NCBI RefSeq assembly: GCF_006716445.1 | Contig: NZ_VFPA01000001.1 | Location: 2,852,001-2,916,000, forward strand | Direction: 5' to 3' | Source of the DNA: Pseudonocardia kunmingensis | Lineage (GTDB): Bacteria > Actinomycetota > Actinomycetes > Mycobacteriales > Pseudonocardiaceae | DNA length: 64,000 nucleotides | Shown: piece after piece, positions 1-7,308 of the stretch | Position numbering within the stretch: the first letter of the stretch is position 1 | Layout of the letters: each line of letters opens with the position of its first letter | The notes under the pieces: model-generated | What the model was told of the DNA's origin: nothing | The model's input: the letters and a program-made list of their open reading frames with translations, nothing else | The model's database searches: none | Made by a program: the position numbers and the translations under genes

Positions 1-404
1 ACCTGGTGGTGTTCCTGCGGCGCCCCGGCGGTCAGAGCCAGTTCGCCGGGCCGGTGTGGACGCCGCCCGCCCGCCGGCCCGGCGTGCGCGAGGCGCAGGA
101 CCTCATCCACGGTGACCCCACCGCCGACCTGCGGGTGTCCGTGCTCGCCGCCCGGGTCGGCATGAGCGAACGGCACTTCAGCCGCGAGTTCACCCGGGCG
201 CTGGGCTGCCCGCCCGGCGACTACGTCGAGCAGGTGCGCGTCGACACCGCGCGCCGGGTGCTCGAGTCCGAGCCGGTGCTCGTCGCGGTCGCGGCCGCCC
301 GGGCCGGCTTCGGCTCGGCCGAGACCATGCGCCGCGCGTTCCTGCGCCGGCTGGGCGTGCCACCCGACCACTACCGCCGCCGCTTCGCGGTGGTCCACGC
401 CTGA
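1..404 (+). CDS. GlxA-family AraC-type transcriptional regulator, C-terminal part (5' truncated by window)
   Basis: The reading frame is open at the left edge, so only the last ~134 residues are present. They hold the double helix-turn-helix of AraC proteins: a first helix pair around 'LAARVGMSERHFSREF' and a second around 'AARAGFGSAETMRRAF', ending in the usual 'LGVPPDHYRRRF'. The preceding 'GGQSQF' stretch resembles the linker of GlxA-type regulators, whose missing N-terminal half is a DJ-1/PfpI-like domain. It lies 22 bp upstream of a DJ-1/PfpI enzyme on the same strand, so it probably regulates that gene and may be cotranscribed with it. The family call is firm; the ligand is unknown. Confidence 0.85.
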   Translation, partial: LVVFLRRPGGQSQFAGPVWTPPARRPGVREAQDLIHGDPTADLRVSVLAARVGMSERHFSREFTRALGCPPGDYVEQVRVDTARRVLESEPVLVAVAAARAGFGSAETMRRAFLRRLGVPPDHYRRRFAVVHA

Positions 405-426
405 ACCCTCCCGGAAGGAGCCGACC

Positions 427-1065
427 GTGCAGGTCGCCATCGCCCTGTTCCCCCGCCTCACCGCGCTCGACGCGATAGGGCCCTACGAGGTGCTGCAGCG
501 CATCCCCGACCTGGACGTCGTGTTCACCGGCGAGCAGCGCGGTGAGGTGCGCACCGAGAACGGGTTCCTCGGTCTCACCGTCGACGCGGCGTTCGACGAG
601 GTGCCCGCGCCCGACGTCGTCGTGGTGCCGGGCGGGGTCGGCACCCGCGAGCTGCTGGGCGGCGGACCCTACCTGGACTGGCTGCGCGCCGTGCACCCGC
701 GCACGCGGTTCACGACGTCGGTGTGCAGCGGCTCGCTCGCCCTCGCCGCCGCCGGCCTGCTCGACGGCCTCACCGCCACGACCCACTGGAGCATCTACGA
801 CTTCCTCCGCCAGTACGGGGCGGAGCCGGTGCAGCAGCGGGTCGTGGAGCACCTCGACCGGCGGATCATCACCGCGGCCGGCGTCTCGTCGGGCATCGAC
901 ATGGCGCTCCGGCTGGCCGAGCTGCTCGTCGACGACGTGGCGGCCCGGGCAGCGCAGGTGTTCATCGAGTACGACCCGCAGCCGCCGTTCGACGCGGGGC
1001 ACCCGAGCAAGGTGGACGCGGTCGTCATGGAGCGGGTGGGGGAGTACGCGAAGATCCGCTCCTGA
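427..1065 (+). CDS. DJ-1/PfpI family protein (isonitrile hydratase-like)
   Basis: This 212-residue protein is a single DJ-1/PfpI domain. The nucleophile elbow 'SVCSGS' puts the catalytic cysteine at Cys100, after the 'VVVPGG' strand at 65-70. The N-terminal 'DAIGPYEVL' matches the acid-bearing helix seen in isonitrile hydratase-like members. Such proteins hydrate isonitriles or act as glyoxalase/chaperone-type enzymes, and the substrate cannot be read from sequence. The GTG start follows a good ribosome site (GGAAGGAG at 413-420). It follows an AraC/GlxA regulator, a common pairing in actinobacteria. It is probably cytosolic, since no signal peptide is visible. Confidence 0.87.
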   Translation: MQVAIALFPRLTALDAIGPYEVLQRIPDLDVVFTGEQRGEVRTENGFLGLTVDAAFDEVPAPDVVVVPGGVGTRELLGGGPYLDWLRAVHPRTRFTTSVCSGSLALAAAGLLDGLTATTHWSIYDFLRQYGAEPVQQRVVEHLDRRIITAAGVSSGIDMALRLAELLVDDVAARAAQVFIEYDPQPPFDAGHPSKVDAVVMERVGEYAKIRS

Positions 1066-1084
1066 CGCGAACGGTGATCGGCGC

Positions 1085-1128
1085 GAGAAGCACGTGGCGG
1101 CGGCACGCGCAGCCGTGGCGTGCTTCTC
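1085..1128 (+). terminator. Hairpin after the DJ-1 gene
   Basis: GAGAAGCACG (1085-1094) pairs with CGTGCTTCTC (1119-1128), a perfect 10-bp stem with a GC-rich loop; the flanks add weaker pairing. It lies between the DJ-1 gene (+) and the NUDIX gene (-), which converge, so a two-way terminator is likely. There is no T-run, as is common in high-GC actinobacteria. Confidence 0.5.
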
Positions 1129-1209
1129 GATCGCCGTGATCTGTCCGAGCCGCACACGAAGGCTCCCGGCACGGTCGAGGCGTGCGGCTCGTAGTGATCA
1201 TTCGCCTCG

Positions 1210-1632
1210 TCAGCGCGCGGCGGCCCGGAACAGCTCGATCGTCGCGGGGAGCTGCGAGTGCAGCGGGGACGGCAGGGCGTCGAGCGCGAACCAGCCGAGC
1301 TCGTCGAACTTGTGCGGCTCCCCGATCGCGACGGCCGCCGGATCGACGCGCACGGCGTTGACGACGGCCACCCAGTGCGAGCCGCTGCGCAGGATGTTCC
1401 GGACGCCGATCGTCTGCACGTCCAGCGCCGCGGCCGTGTACTCCTCGCGCACCTCCCGCCGGACGGCGTCGGCGAACGACTCGCCGTGCTCCAGGGCGCC
1501 CGCGCCGGTGTCCCAGGTGCCCGGCTCGTCACGGGCGCCCGCGCCGCGGCGGGCCAGCAGCACGCGCCCGGCATCGTCGTGGCAGACGAACACGCAGGAC
1601 ACCGCCGGATCGACGCGCGGGTCGACGGACAT
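1210..1632 (-). CDS. NUDIX hydrolase
   Basis: This 140-residue protein is a single NUDIX domain. The box is at residues 45-67: G45, E51, R59-E60 and E63-E64 match GX5EX7REUXEEXGU, with Thr at the last conserved Gly. The Glu pair would bind the metal that hydrolyses an X-linked nucleoside diphosphate. The substrate is not predictable. Its neighbour on the same strand is a HAD-type phosphatase ending at 1648, whose stop is 15 bp upstream, so the two are probably cotranscribed (HAD first). Confidence 0.88.
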   Translation of the reverse strand: MSVDPRVDPAVSCVFVCHDDAGRVLLARRGAGARDEPGTWDTGAGALEHGESFADAVRREVREEYTAAALDVQTIGVRNILRSGSHWVAVVNAVRVDPAAVAIGEPHKFDELGWFALDALPSPLHSQLPATIELFRAAAR

Positions 1633-1647
1633 CAGAACTCTCCCCTG

Positions 1648-2352
1648 TCAGAAGTGCTGGACGAGCTCCCGGAAGTGCCGCAGGTGCAGCACCCCGTCGT
1701 CGGCGTGGTCGAGCTCGTCCTCCTCGAGCACCCAGGTGTGCGCGTTCGGGATGAACACCGCGCGCAGGCCGGCGGCGCGGGCCGGGAGGATGTCCGAGCG
1801 CGGGGAGTTGCCGATCATCCACGTCGACCCGGGCGCGAGACCCAGCTCCGCCGCGAGGGCGCGGTAGGTGTCCGCGCGCTTCTCCGCCACGATGTGGACG
1901 CTGGTGAAGTGGTGCGCGAGACCGGAGGCGTCGATCTTGCGCTGCTGCTCGGCGGGGTCGCCCTTGGTGAGCAGGGCGAGGTCGTGGCGGCTGCCGAGGT
2001 CGGCCAACGTGTCCGCGACGCCGGGTACCAGCTCGACCTCGTCGAACGCGAGCGCCGCCGCGAGCTCCTCGATCTCCCGCGCCTCCGCGTCGGTCACCGG
2101 GCGCTCGCTCAGCCGCTCGAAGCAGTCGTGCAGGCTGCGCAGGAAGCTCGCACTGCCGTATCCGTGCACGACGACGTTGGCCCGCTCCACCTCGTCGAGC
2201 ACCGCACGGGTGGCGGCCCGGTCGAGCGTCGGGTGCGCCAGCCAGTCGAGGTACGCATCGATCACGCGCTCGAACAGGACGTTGTTCTCCCACAGCGTGT
2301 CGTCGGCGTCGAAGAGGAGGCAGGCTCTCCCACCGGGCTCGACCATGTGCAT
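1648..2352 (-). CDS. HAD-superfamily phosphatase
   Basis: This 234-residue protein has the four HAD motifs: FDADDTLWE (nucleophile Asp15, acid Asp17), LLTKGD (motif II Thr), the AEKR lysine, and GNSPRSD (motif IV acid). An all-alpha cap fills residues ~25-105. It should dephosphorylate a small metabolite, but the substrate is unknown. I start it at ATG 2352; an in-frame ATG at 2346 is possible, and the longer open frame upstream runs into the repeat locus and is not supported. It is probably the first gene of a two-gene unit with the NUDIX gene. Confidence 0.85.
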   Translation of the reverse strand: MHMVEPGGRACLLFDADDTLWENNVLFERVIDAYLDWLAHPTLDRAATRAVLDEVERANVVVHGYGSASFLRSLHDCFERLSERPVTDAEAREIEELAAALAFDEVELVPGVADTLADLGSRHDLALLTKGDPAEQQRKIDASGLAHHFTSVHIVAEKRADTYRALAAELGLAPGSTWMIGNSPRSDILPARAAGLRAVFIPNAHTWVLEEDELDHADDGVLHLRHFRELVQHF

Positions 2353-2474
2353 CCGGAGAGCGTGCCATGCTCGCCGAGGGTGGGCACACGGGTTACGCCG
2401 ACGGCCCGATCCGTTCCGCAAGTCCGCGGTCTCCGGCGGCAGCAGCGCTGCCCAGCACGCCCTTCTCGCAGGGG

Positions 2475-2536
2475 TGATCGCCAAGAGTGGTGTCACGGCG
2501 ACAGATCTGTCGCTCTTATACCACTTCTGCCGATCA
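2475..2536 (+). repeat. 62-bp imperfect palindrome centred on AGATCT (locus 1)
   Basis: The ends are TGATCG and CGATCA, the shoulders AGTGGT and ACCACT, and the core CGACAGATCTGTCG is a perfect palindrome. A second copy at 28704-28765 differs at only a few positions, and a degraded half lies near 29,684-29,715. Both good copies mark the outer left end of a larger repeat copy (A and C). Confidence 0.75.
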
Positions 2537-2940
2537 TGGCCGTTCGCGCGTTCCGCGGAACGCACCCGCGCATGATCAGGTCGACACGGCGATTTCTGGG
2601 TGATCCAACAGCCCTGGCGTCGATCTGACCATGAAACTCCCGTGGGCGGGCCGTTCCCGGCTCGAGACCACTGCCCCTCGCCCCGGCCCGGGCCCTCGAC
2701 CCCCACCCGTCGGCGAGGTGGCCGGGTTGGTGCAACTACCGAATATGTGGCTGGGTGGGCGGCCGTTCCCGACCTGGCCCAGGCCCGTTCCGGACGAGCC
2801 GGTCGCTGCCGCGTGCGCGCGCACCTTGCTGTGGTCCCGTTCCACCCCATACTGGTGATCATCGGACCGGTTCGAGGCGGCCCTTCCTCGTGATCAGCGG
2901 AAACGGGACATGCGCTGCACAGGGGCGGCTCAAGTCCCCG
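2475..2940 (+). repeat. Intergenic repeat family, copy A (forward)
   Basis: This stretch has no supportable gene. It matches copy C (28704-29137) and, in reverse, copies B and D through conserved blocks: GCCGTTCCCGGCTCGAGACCA near 2660, CGTCGGCGAG near 2709, a CAACTACCGA-type block near 2737, CCGACCTGGCCCAGGCC near 2767, GTGGTCCCGTT near 2832, and a terminal TGATCAGCG...CGGGACATG at 2891-2912. Indels between copies change the reading frame, which argues for a non-coding element. It is set upstream of the HAD gene and faces copy B. Confidence 0.7.
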
Positions 2941-2952
2941 GTTCGCTGATCA
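2891..2952. repeat. Inverted repeat at the meeting point of copies A and B
   Basis: TGATCAGCG (2891-2899) pairs perfectly with CGCTGATCA (2944-2952); the inside also pairs imperfectly. It is the shared terminal motif of copies A and B meeting end to end. The equivalent point of the second locus is 29129-29171. Confidence 0.65.
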
Positions 2953-3240
2953 ACGCCGTGTCGGAGGGGTTGGGGAACGGCACCACAGCCGGACGAGTGG
3001 CACCCGACAGGGACGGGCTCGTCGTGAACCGGCCGGGGCCAGGTCGGGGACGGCCGCCACGGTGACCACGTCACCCGGCAGTTGTGCCAACCGGTCCACC
3101 CTCGCCACCGGAGGTCGGGTACGGCGCCGGACCGGACTGCGAGTGACACCTGGAACAGGGTGGGGCAGGTGGTCTCGAGCCGGGAACGGCGCGCCCACCG
3201 CAACCCGCCCACCCGAAAGCCCCCGGTCCCTACTGCGTTC
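2944..3240 (-). repeat. Intergenic repeat family, copy B (reverse)
   Basis: Read on the minus strand it repeats the copy A blocks in the same order: GCCGTTCCCGGCTCGAGACCA near 3195, a TGGCACAACTGCCG block near 3090, CCCGACCTGGCCCCGGCC near 3040, and GATCAGCGAACCGGGGAC at its inner end. It has no copy of the 62-bp palindrome. It lies just upstream of the DUF4262 gene. I see no gene in 2353-3337 apart from these repeats. Confidence 0.68.
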
Positions 3241-3337
3241 ACGATCTCCAGACGACCGCCCGGCGATCGGTCGGCACCGGGCGGGCCCCACCGCACCGTT
3301 CGGCGCGCCACACGCGATTCCGTCGGGGTTCGAATGC

Positions 3338-3757
3338 ATGTTCGAGTCCATGGACAACACCGCTTCCGTCCACCGGGCCGACCAGCACGACGCCTGGCAG
3401 CGCGAGACCATCCGCCGGCACGGCTGGGCGCTGCACGCCGTCCCGGGCGACGAGGACGGCCCGCCCTTCGTCTACACGGTCGGGCTGTCCGGGTTCCGGC
3501 ACCCGGAGCTCATCCTGTTCGCCACGGCTCCCGCCGTCTCGGCCACCGTGCTCAACGACCTCGGCGAGCTGGTCCGCCTCGGCCACGTCCTCTCTCCGTG
3601 TGAGCGGATCCGCCTGCGCAGTGGGGACGTGCACCTGCTCACGTTCCCCGAGTCGGCCGACTGGCTGTTCGCCGCCAACGACCTCTACCAGCTGCCCGGC
3701 GGCCCTCCGGTGCCCGCGTTGCTGGTCGTTCCGGCCGACGAGCTGGTGCCGGTCTGA
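3338..3757 (+). CDS. DUF4262 domain-containing protein
   Basis: This 139-residue protein matches the DUF4262 pattern: a central 'PFVYTVGLSGF.HPELI' strand-turn segment and a C-terminal hydrophobic strand. The function of the family is unknown. I use ATG 3338; ATG 3350 is equally plausible (135 residues). The longer upstream frame reads through the repeat locus and is rejected. The gene stands alone between repeat copy B and a strong two-way terminator, and faces the SpoU methyltransferase gene. Confidence 0.72.
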   Translation: MFESMDNTASVHRADQHDAWQRETIRRHGWALHAVPGDEDGPPFVYTVGLSGFRHPELILFATAPAVSATVLNDLGELVRLGHVLSPCERIRLRSGDVHLLTFPESADWLFAANDLYQLPGGPPVPALLVVPADELVPV

Positions 3758-3770
3758 TCCGCCGCAGGCC

Positions 3771-3836
3771 CGCACACACCTCTCGATCTCGGCACAGAGG
3801 ACCTGTCCTGTGTGCCGGGGTCAGGAGGTGTGTGCG
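3771..3836. terminator. Large two-step hairpin, likely bidirectional terminator
   Basis: The outer arms CGCACACACCTC (3771-3782) and GAGGTGTGTGCG (3825-3836) are perfect over 12 bp. Inner arms GGCACA (3791-3796) and TGTGCC (3811-3816) continue the stem. It lies between two convergent genes. Confidence 0.7.
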
Positions 3837-3860
3837 AGCGGTCGCCACGCATGGGCGAGC

Positions 3861-4520
3861 TCACCAGGCCGCATCGAGGTCGGCGTGCTGCCGGATCCAG
3901 GTGTGCATCGCGATGCCGGCCGCCACACCGGCGTTGATCGAGCGGGTCGAGCCGAACTGGGCGATCGACACCGTCAGGCCCGCCACGGCGCGGGCCTCGC
4001 TCGTGACACCCGGGCCCTCCTGCCCGAAGAGCAGCAGGCTCTCGCGGGGCAGGTCGGCGGTCTCGAGCCGCGCCGCGCCGGGCGTGTTGTCCACCGCCAC
4101 GACCACCAGCCCGTTCGCGGTGGCGAAGCCGGCGAGGCCGGCGAGGGTCTCGTGGTGGTGCACCTGCAGGTAGCGGTCGGTCACCATCGCGCCACGGCGG
4201 TTCCACCGGCGCCTGCCCACGATGTGCACGCCGGCAGCGGCGAACGCGTTCGCCGTGCGCACGACCGTGCCGATGTTGTGGTCGTGGCCGAAGTTCTCGA
4301 TCGCCACGTGGAACGGGTGGGCGCGGCGGGCGAGGTCGGCCGCCACCGCGTCGCGACGCCAGTAGCGGTAGGCGTCCACCACGTTGCGGGCGTCGCCGTG
4401 CTCGAGCAGCTCGGGGTCGTACCGCTCGTCGCGGGGCCACGCGCCCGGCCACGGACCCACTCCCACCTGCCCCGGCACCGCCCACTCGCTGGGCCCCGTT
4501 CCGGCATCCTCGGCACTCAC
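3861..4520 (-). CDS. SpoU/TrmH-family RNA 2'-O-methyltransferase
   Basis: This 219-residue protein has the three SpoU motifs: motif 1 'ENFGHDHNIGTVVRTANAF', motif 2 'LLFGQEGPGV', and motif 3 'GSTRSINAGVAAGIAM', which form the AdoMet-binding trefoil knot. It methylates the 2'-OH of a tRNA or rRNA nucleotide; which one is unknown. A longer frame to 4562 would start inside the 22-bp palindrome arm, so I prefer the GTG at 4520. It lies downstream of the AcoR-like regulator on the same strand, separated by the palindrome. Confidence 0.85.
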   Translation of the reverse strand: MSAEDAGTGPSEWAVPGQVGVGPWPGAWPRDERYDPELLEHGDARNVVDAYRYWRRDAVAADLARRAHPFHVAIENFGHDHNIGTVVRTANAFAAAGVHIVGRRRWNRRGAMVTDRYLQVHHHETLAGLAGFATANGLVVVAVDNTPGAARLETADLPRESLLLFGQEGPGVTSEARAVAGLTVSIAQFGSTRSINAGVAAGIAMHTWIRQHADLDAAW

Positions 4521-4549
4521 ATCGGCGATGATGCCCGGCCCCCTCCCGC

Positions 4550-4600
4550 CGACGAACGGCACTCTCGTCGGCTAGGTACCGACGAGAGTGCCGTTCGTCG
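4550..4600. terminator. 22-bp perfect-stem palindrome (dispersed copy 1)
   Basis: The arm at 4550-4571 (CGACGAACGGCACTCTCGTC...) and the arm at 4579-4600 are perfectly complementary, with a 7-nt loop CTAGGTA. It follows the AcoR-like gene (stop at 4615, minus strand) and so can end its transcription. The same sequence, inverted and with very few changes including the loop, recurs at 29251-29299, so it is also a dispersed repeat. Confidence 0.75.
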
Positions 4601-4614
4601 CGGGGGTCCCGGCC

Positions 4615-6108
4615 TCAGCCGCGGCCCGGCACCCGGATGCCGTACTGGGAGATCTTGCGGTAGATCGTGGCCCGGCTCATGCCCAGCTCGGCCGCCGCCC
4701 GGTTCACCGTGACGCCGGGCTCCAGCAGGCAGCGCACGATCTCGTCCCGCTCGATCGTCTCGATCCGGGTGAGCCGGCGGGTGGCGCCGCTGAACACCTC
4801 GGCCGCGAGGTGCCGGGCGTCCACGACGTCGCCACGGGTGACCGCCTCCCGCACCACCCGCTGCAGCTGCGTGGCGTTGCCCGGCCAGTGGTAGGCGGCC
4901 AGCGCGCGGGTGGCCGCCGGGGTGAAGTGGACCTCCCGGCCGCGGGCGCGCCGGGCGAACCACCGGGCCAGCGGCAGCACGTCGTCGGGGCGGTAGCGCA
5001 GCGCCGGGACCTCCACCACCTCGTCGACCAGCCGCTGCAGCGGGGCGGGGATCGCCGCCGGGTCCTCGGCCGTCAGCGCGTAGGGCCTGCGGTGGCGTCC
5101 GGGCCGGCCGGGTTCGGCGCGGGCGACGCGCTCGAAGATCCCCGCGAGCTCCGCGGCGACCCACGAGGGAAGCCCGTCGACCCGCCCGACCACCACGCTC
5201 GTGCGGTCCTTGCCCAGCTCAGGTGTCCAGAGCGCGAGCCAGGACTCCGCGTCGCGCGGCTCCGGGGGCCGGGCGTTCAGGACCCGGCCGTGCGGTCGGA
5301 CCCGCCGGTGCGCCGCGGCCAGCAGCGCGCTCTTGCCGGCACCGGCCTCTCCGACGACGGCGACCACCCGGTCGTCCGCCAGCGCCGCGGCGGCGGCGTC
5401 CACCGCGGTGCGCCAGGCGGCCGACAGCGCGGGCGGGGACGCGTCGTGCTCGACCGGGGCCACCCGGAACACCTCGCCGCGCGGGGACGACCGGGGTTGC
5501 GCACCCCGCGACCGCGCCAGCATGAGCGCCGCGGTGTGCCCCGCGGCCATCTGCGCCAGCGCGAGCAGCAGGTCGTCGGACTGCCGCGACCAGGTCGTCA
5601 GGTTGACGCTGCCGACGAGGGAACCGCTCGCCGGGTCGGTCACCGGGACCGCCGCGCACGTGTAGCCCCACAGGCCGGTGCAGTAGTGCTCGTCGGCCCG
5701 CACCAGCGACGGTGTGCGGTCGGCGAGGGCGAGCCCGAGCCCGTTCGTCCCGGCCTCCCGCTCCGAGAACGCGAAGCCGGGTGCGAGGTAGACCCGGTCG
5801 AGGGCCTGCAGCAGCGCCGACTCGCTGCACATCCGGCTCAGCACCAGCCCGGCGTTGTCGGTGAGCATCAGGCTGATCGGCTCGTTCGCGAGCGTCGCGT
5901 GCAGGTTCTGCAGCACTTCCTGCCCGCACTCGTAGAAGAGGGACCCGTCGTCGACCTGGCCCGCGAAGACCGGGTTGACCGCGTCCAGGGAGACGCCGTA
6001 GCTCTCGCTGCGGCGCCAGGACGCGGACAGCCGTGACGTCACCGCCGTCGCGCCGCGGCGTGCCGCGGCGAGCTGCTCGCGCTCGGACAGGTGCGCCTGC
6101 TCGTCCAT
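4615..6108 (-). CDS. AcoR/MimR-like GAF-type transcriptional activator
   Basis: This 497-residue regulator has a GAF-like sensor (about 60-200), an AAA-type domain with Walker A GEAGAGKS at 253-260, the segment 'ALRYRPDDVLPL' and 'HWPGN' at 407-411, and a C-terminal Fis-type helix-turn-helix (about 465-490). The GAFTGA loop that contacts sigma-54 is absent and the AAA domain is shortened, so it probably works without sigma-54, as in actinobacterial MimR-type activators. ATG 6108 is set by GGAGG 7 bp upstream; the longer frame to 6180 lacks this. It is divergent from the amidohydrolase/DUF59/dehydrogenase operon and most likely activates it. Confidence 0.83.
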   Translation of the reverse strand: MDEQAHLSEREQLAAARRGATAVTSRLSASWRRSESYGVSLDAVNPVFAGQVDDGSLFYECGQEVLQNLHATLANEPISLMLTDNAGLVLSRMCSESALLQALDRVYLAPGFAFSEREAGTNGLGLALADRTPSLVRADEHYCTGLWGYTCAAVPVTDPASGSLVGSVNLTTWSRQSDDLLLALAQMAAGHTAALMLARSRGAQPRSSPRGEVFRVAPVEHDASPPALSAAWRTAVDAAAAALADDRVVAVVGEAGAGKSALLAAAHRRVRPHGRVLNARPPEPRDAESWLALWTPELGKDRTSVVVGRVDGLPSWVAAELAGIFERVARAEPGRPGRHRRPYALTAEDPAAIPAPLQRLVDEVVEVPALRYRPDDVLPLARWFARRARGREVHFTPAATRALAAYHWPGNATQLQRVVREAVTRGDVVDARHLAAEVFSGATRRLTRIETIERDEIVRCLLEPGVTVNRAAAELGMSRATIYRKISQYGIRVPGRG

Positions 6109-6188
6109 CCCGAACCTCCGTCGGACGCTCCGGTGCGTCTCCCGCCCCCCGACTGTGACACACCGCGCAGGCTCCGCCACCGATCGTC

Positions 6189-6205
6189 CGTCTCAGATTG
6201 AGACG
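6189..6205. promoter_or_regulatory. Palindromic operator candidate CGTCTCA-GAT-TGAGACG
   Basis: The two 7-bp half-sites are perfect. The site lies 80 bp upstream of the AcoR-like start and about 90 bp upstream of the amidohydrolase start, centred between the divergent genes. It is inferred to be the activator's binding site. Confidence 0.55.
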
Positions 6206-6292
6206 TCGGGCGGCTCCGGCGCAAGCGGCGCGTCCCTAGCGTCGCCGCTCACGAGGAGTGCCACTGCTGTCACGCGAGAGAGGAACCGCCTG

Positions 6293-7306
6293 GTGTACAC
6301 CAAGGACGGCGAGAACTACTTCATCGTCGACGCGCACGTCGCGCTCTGGGACGCGCGCCCGGAGAACCAGCGCAACATCCACGGCAAGCAGTTCATCGAC
6401 TGCTTCTACGACTACCACCGCAACCTCAGCCCCGAATCCGAGGTCTGGCCCTACGAGGAGTACCTCTACCAGGGCGGCGAGCGGCTGATGAAGGACCTGT
6501 TCACCGACGGCCACGTCGACCACGCGATCTTCCAGCCCGCCCGGCTCGGCGAGTTCTACAGGACCGGGTTCGGCCAGACCGAGGAGGCGTCGGCGCTGGC
6601 GAAGGCGCACCCGGACAAGCTGACCTACAACCACTACTGGGACCCGCGCGACGGGGAGGAGGGCCTGCGGCAGCTCCGTGAGGACGCGAAGCGGTTCGGT
6701 CTGAAGGGCGCCAAGCTCTACACCGCCGAGTGGCACGGCCAGTCCCGCGGCTGGAAGCTCGACGACCCGTGGTCCTACCGCTACCTCGAGGCGGCGCAGG
6801 AGCTCGGGATCAAGAACATCCACATCCACAAGGGCCCGACGATCCGGCCGCTGGACCGCGACGCGTTCGACGTCGCCGACGTGGACAAGGTCGCGACCGA
6901 CTTCACGGAGCTGAACTTCGTGATCGAGCACTGCGGCCTGCCGCGGCTCGAGGACTTCTGCTGGATCGCCACCCAGGAACCGAACGTGCACGCGGGCCTC
7001 GCGGTGGCCATCCCGTTCATCCACACCCGGCCGAAGTACTTCGCGCAGATCATCGGCGAACTGCTGTACTGGCTGGACGAGGACCGGATCCAGTTCTCCA
7101 GCGACTACGCGCTCTGGACGCCGCGCTGGCTGATCGAGCGGTTCGTCGACTTCCAGATCCCCGAGGACCTCACCGAGTACGCCCCGCTCACCACGGCGCA
7201 GAAGAAGAAGATCCTCGGGCTCAACGCGGCGGCGATGTACGACATCCCGGTACCGGCCGAGCTGCAGCTGCCCCGCGAGGAGCCGCAGGCCGTGGCGGTG
7301 GCCTGA
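6293..7306 (+). CDS. Amidohydrolase-family protein of the propane-monooxygenase-cluster type
   Basis: This 337-residue TIM-barrel metal-dependent hydrolase (amidohydrolase_2) has an N-terminal 'IVDAHVALWDARPENQ', where His sits in the first metal motif, then 'IHIHKG', 'VIEHCGLPR' and 'QFSSDYALW' (late Asp). Close relatives sit downstream of prmABCD/mimABCD in actinobacterial propane oxidisers, where their role is not settled. The GTG start at 6293 follows GAGAGAGGAA; the frame to 6155 overlaps the operator and is rejected. It is first in a three-gene operon with a 2-bp gap to the next gene. Confidence 0.82.
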   Translation: MYTKDGENYFIVDAHVALWDARPENQRNIHGKQFIDCFYDYHRNLSPESEVWPYEEYLYQGGERLMKDLFTDGHVDHAIFQPARLGEFYRTGFGQTEEASALAKAHPDKLTYNHYWDPRDGEEGLRQLREDAKRFGLKGAKLYTAEWHGQSRGWKLDDPWSYRYLEAAQELGIKNIHIHKGPTIRPLDRDAFDVADVDKVATDFTELNFVIEHCGLPRLEDFCWIATQEPNVHAGLAVAIPFIHTRPKYFAQIIGELLYWLDEDRIQFSSDYALWTPRWLIERFVDFQIPEDLTEYAPLTTAQKKKILGLNAAAMYDIPVPAELQLPREEPQAVAVA

Positions 7307-7308
7307 GC

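Noticed and set aside
2576..2949. Several open frames inside repeat copies A and B
   Set aside because: Other copies carry indels that shift these frames, and no ribosome site is present.
4521..4562. Earlier start for the SpoU methyltransferase
   Set aside because: It would begin inside the perfect palindrome arm at 4550-4571 and has no ribosome site.
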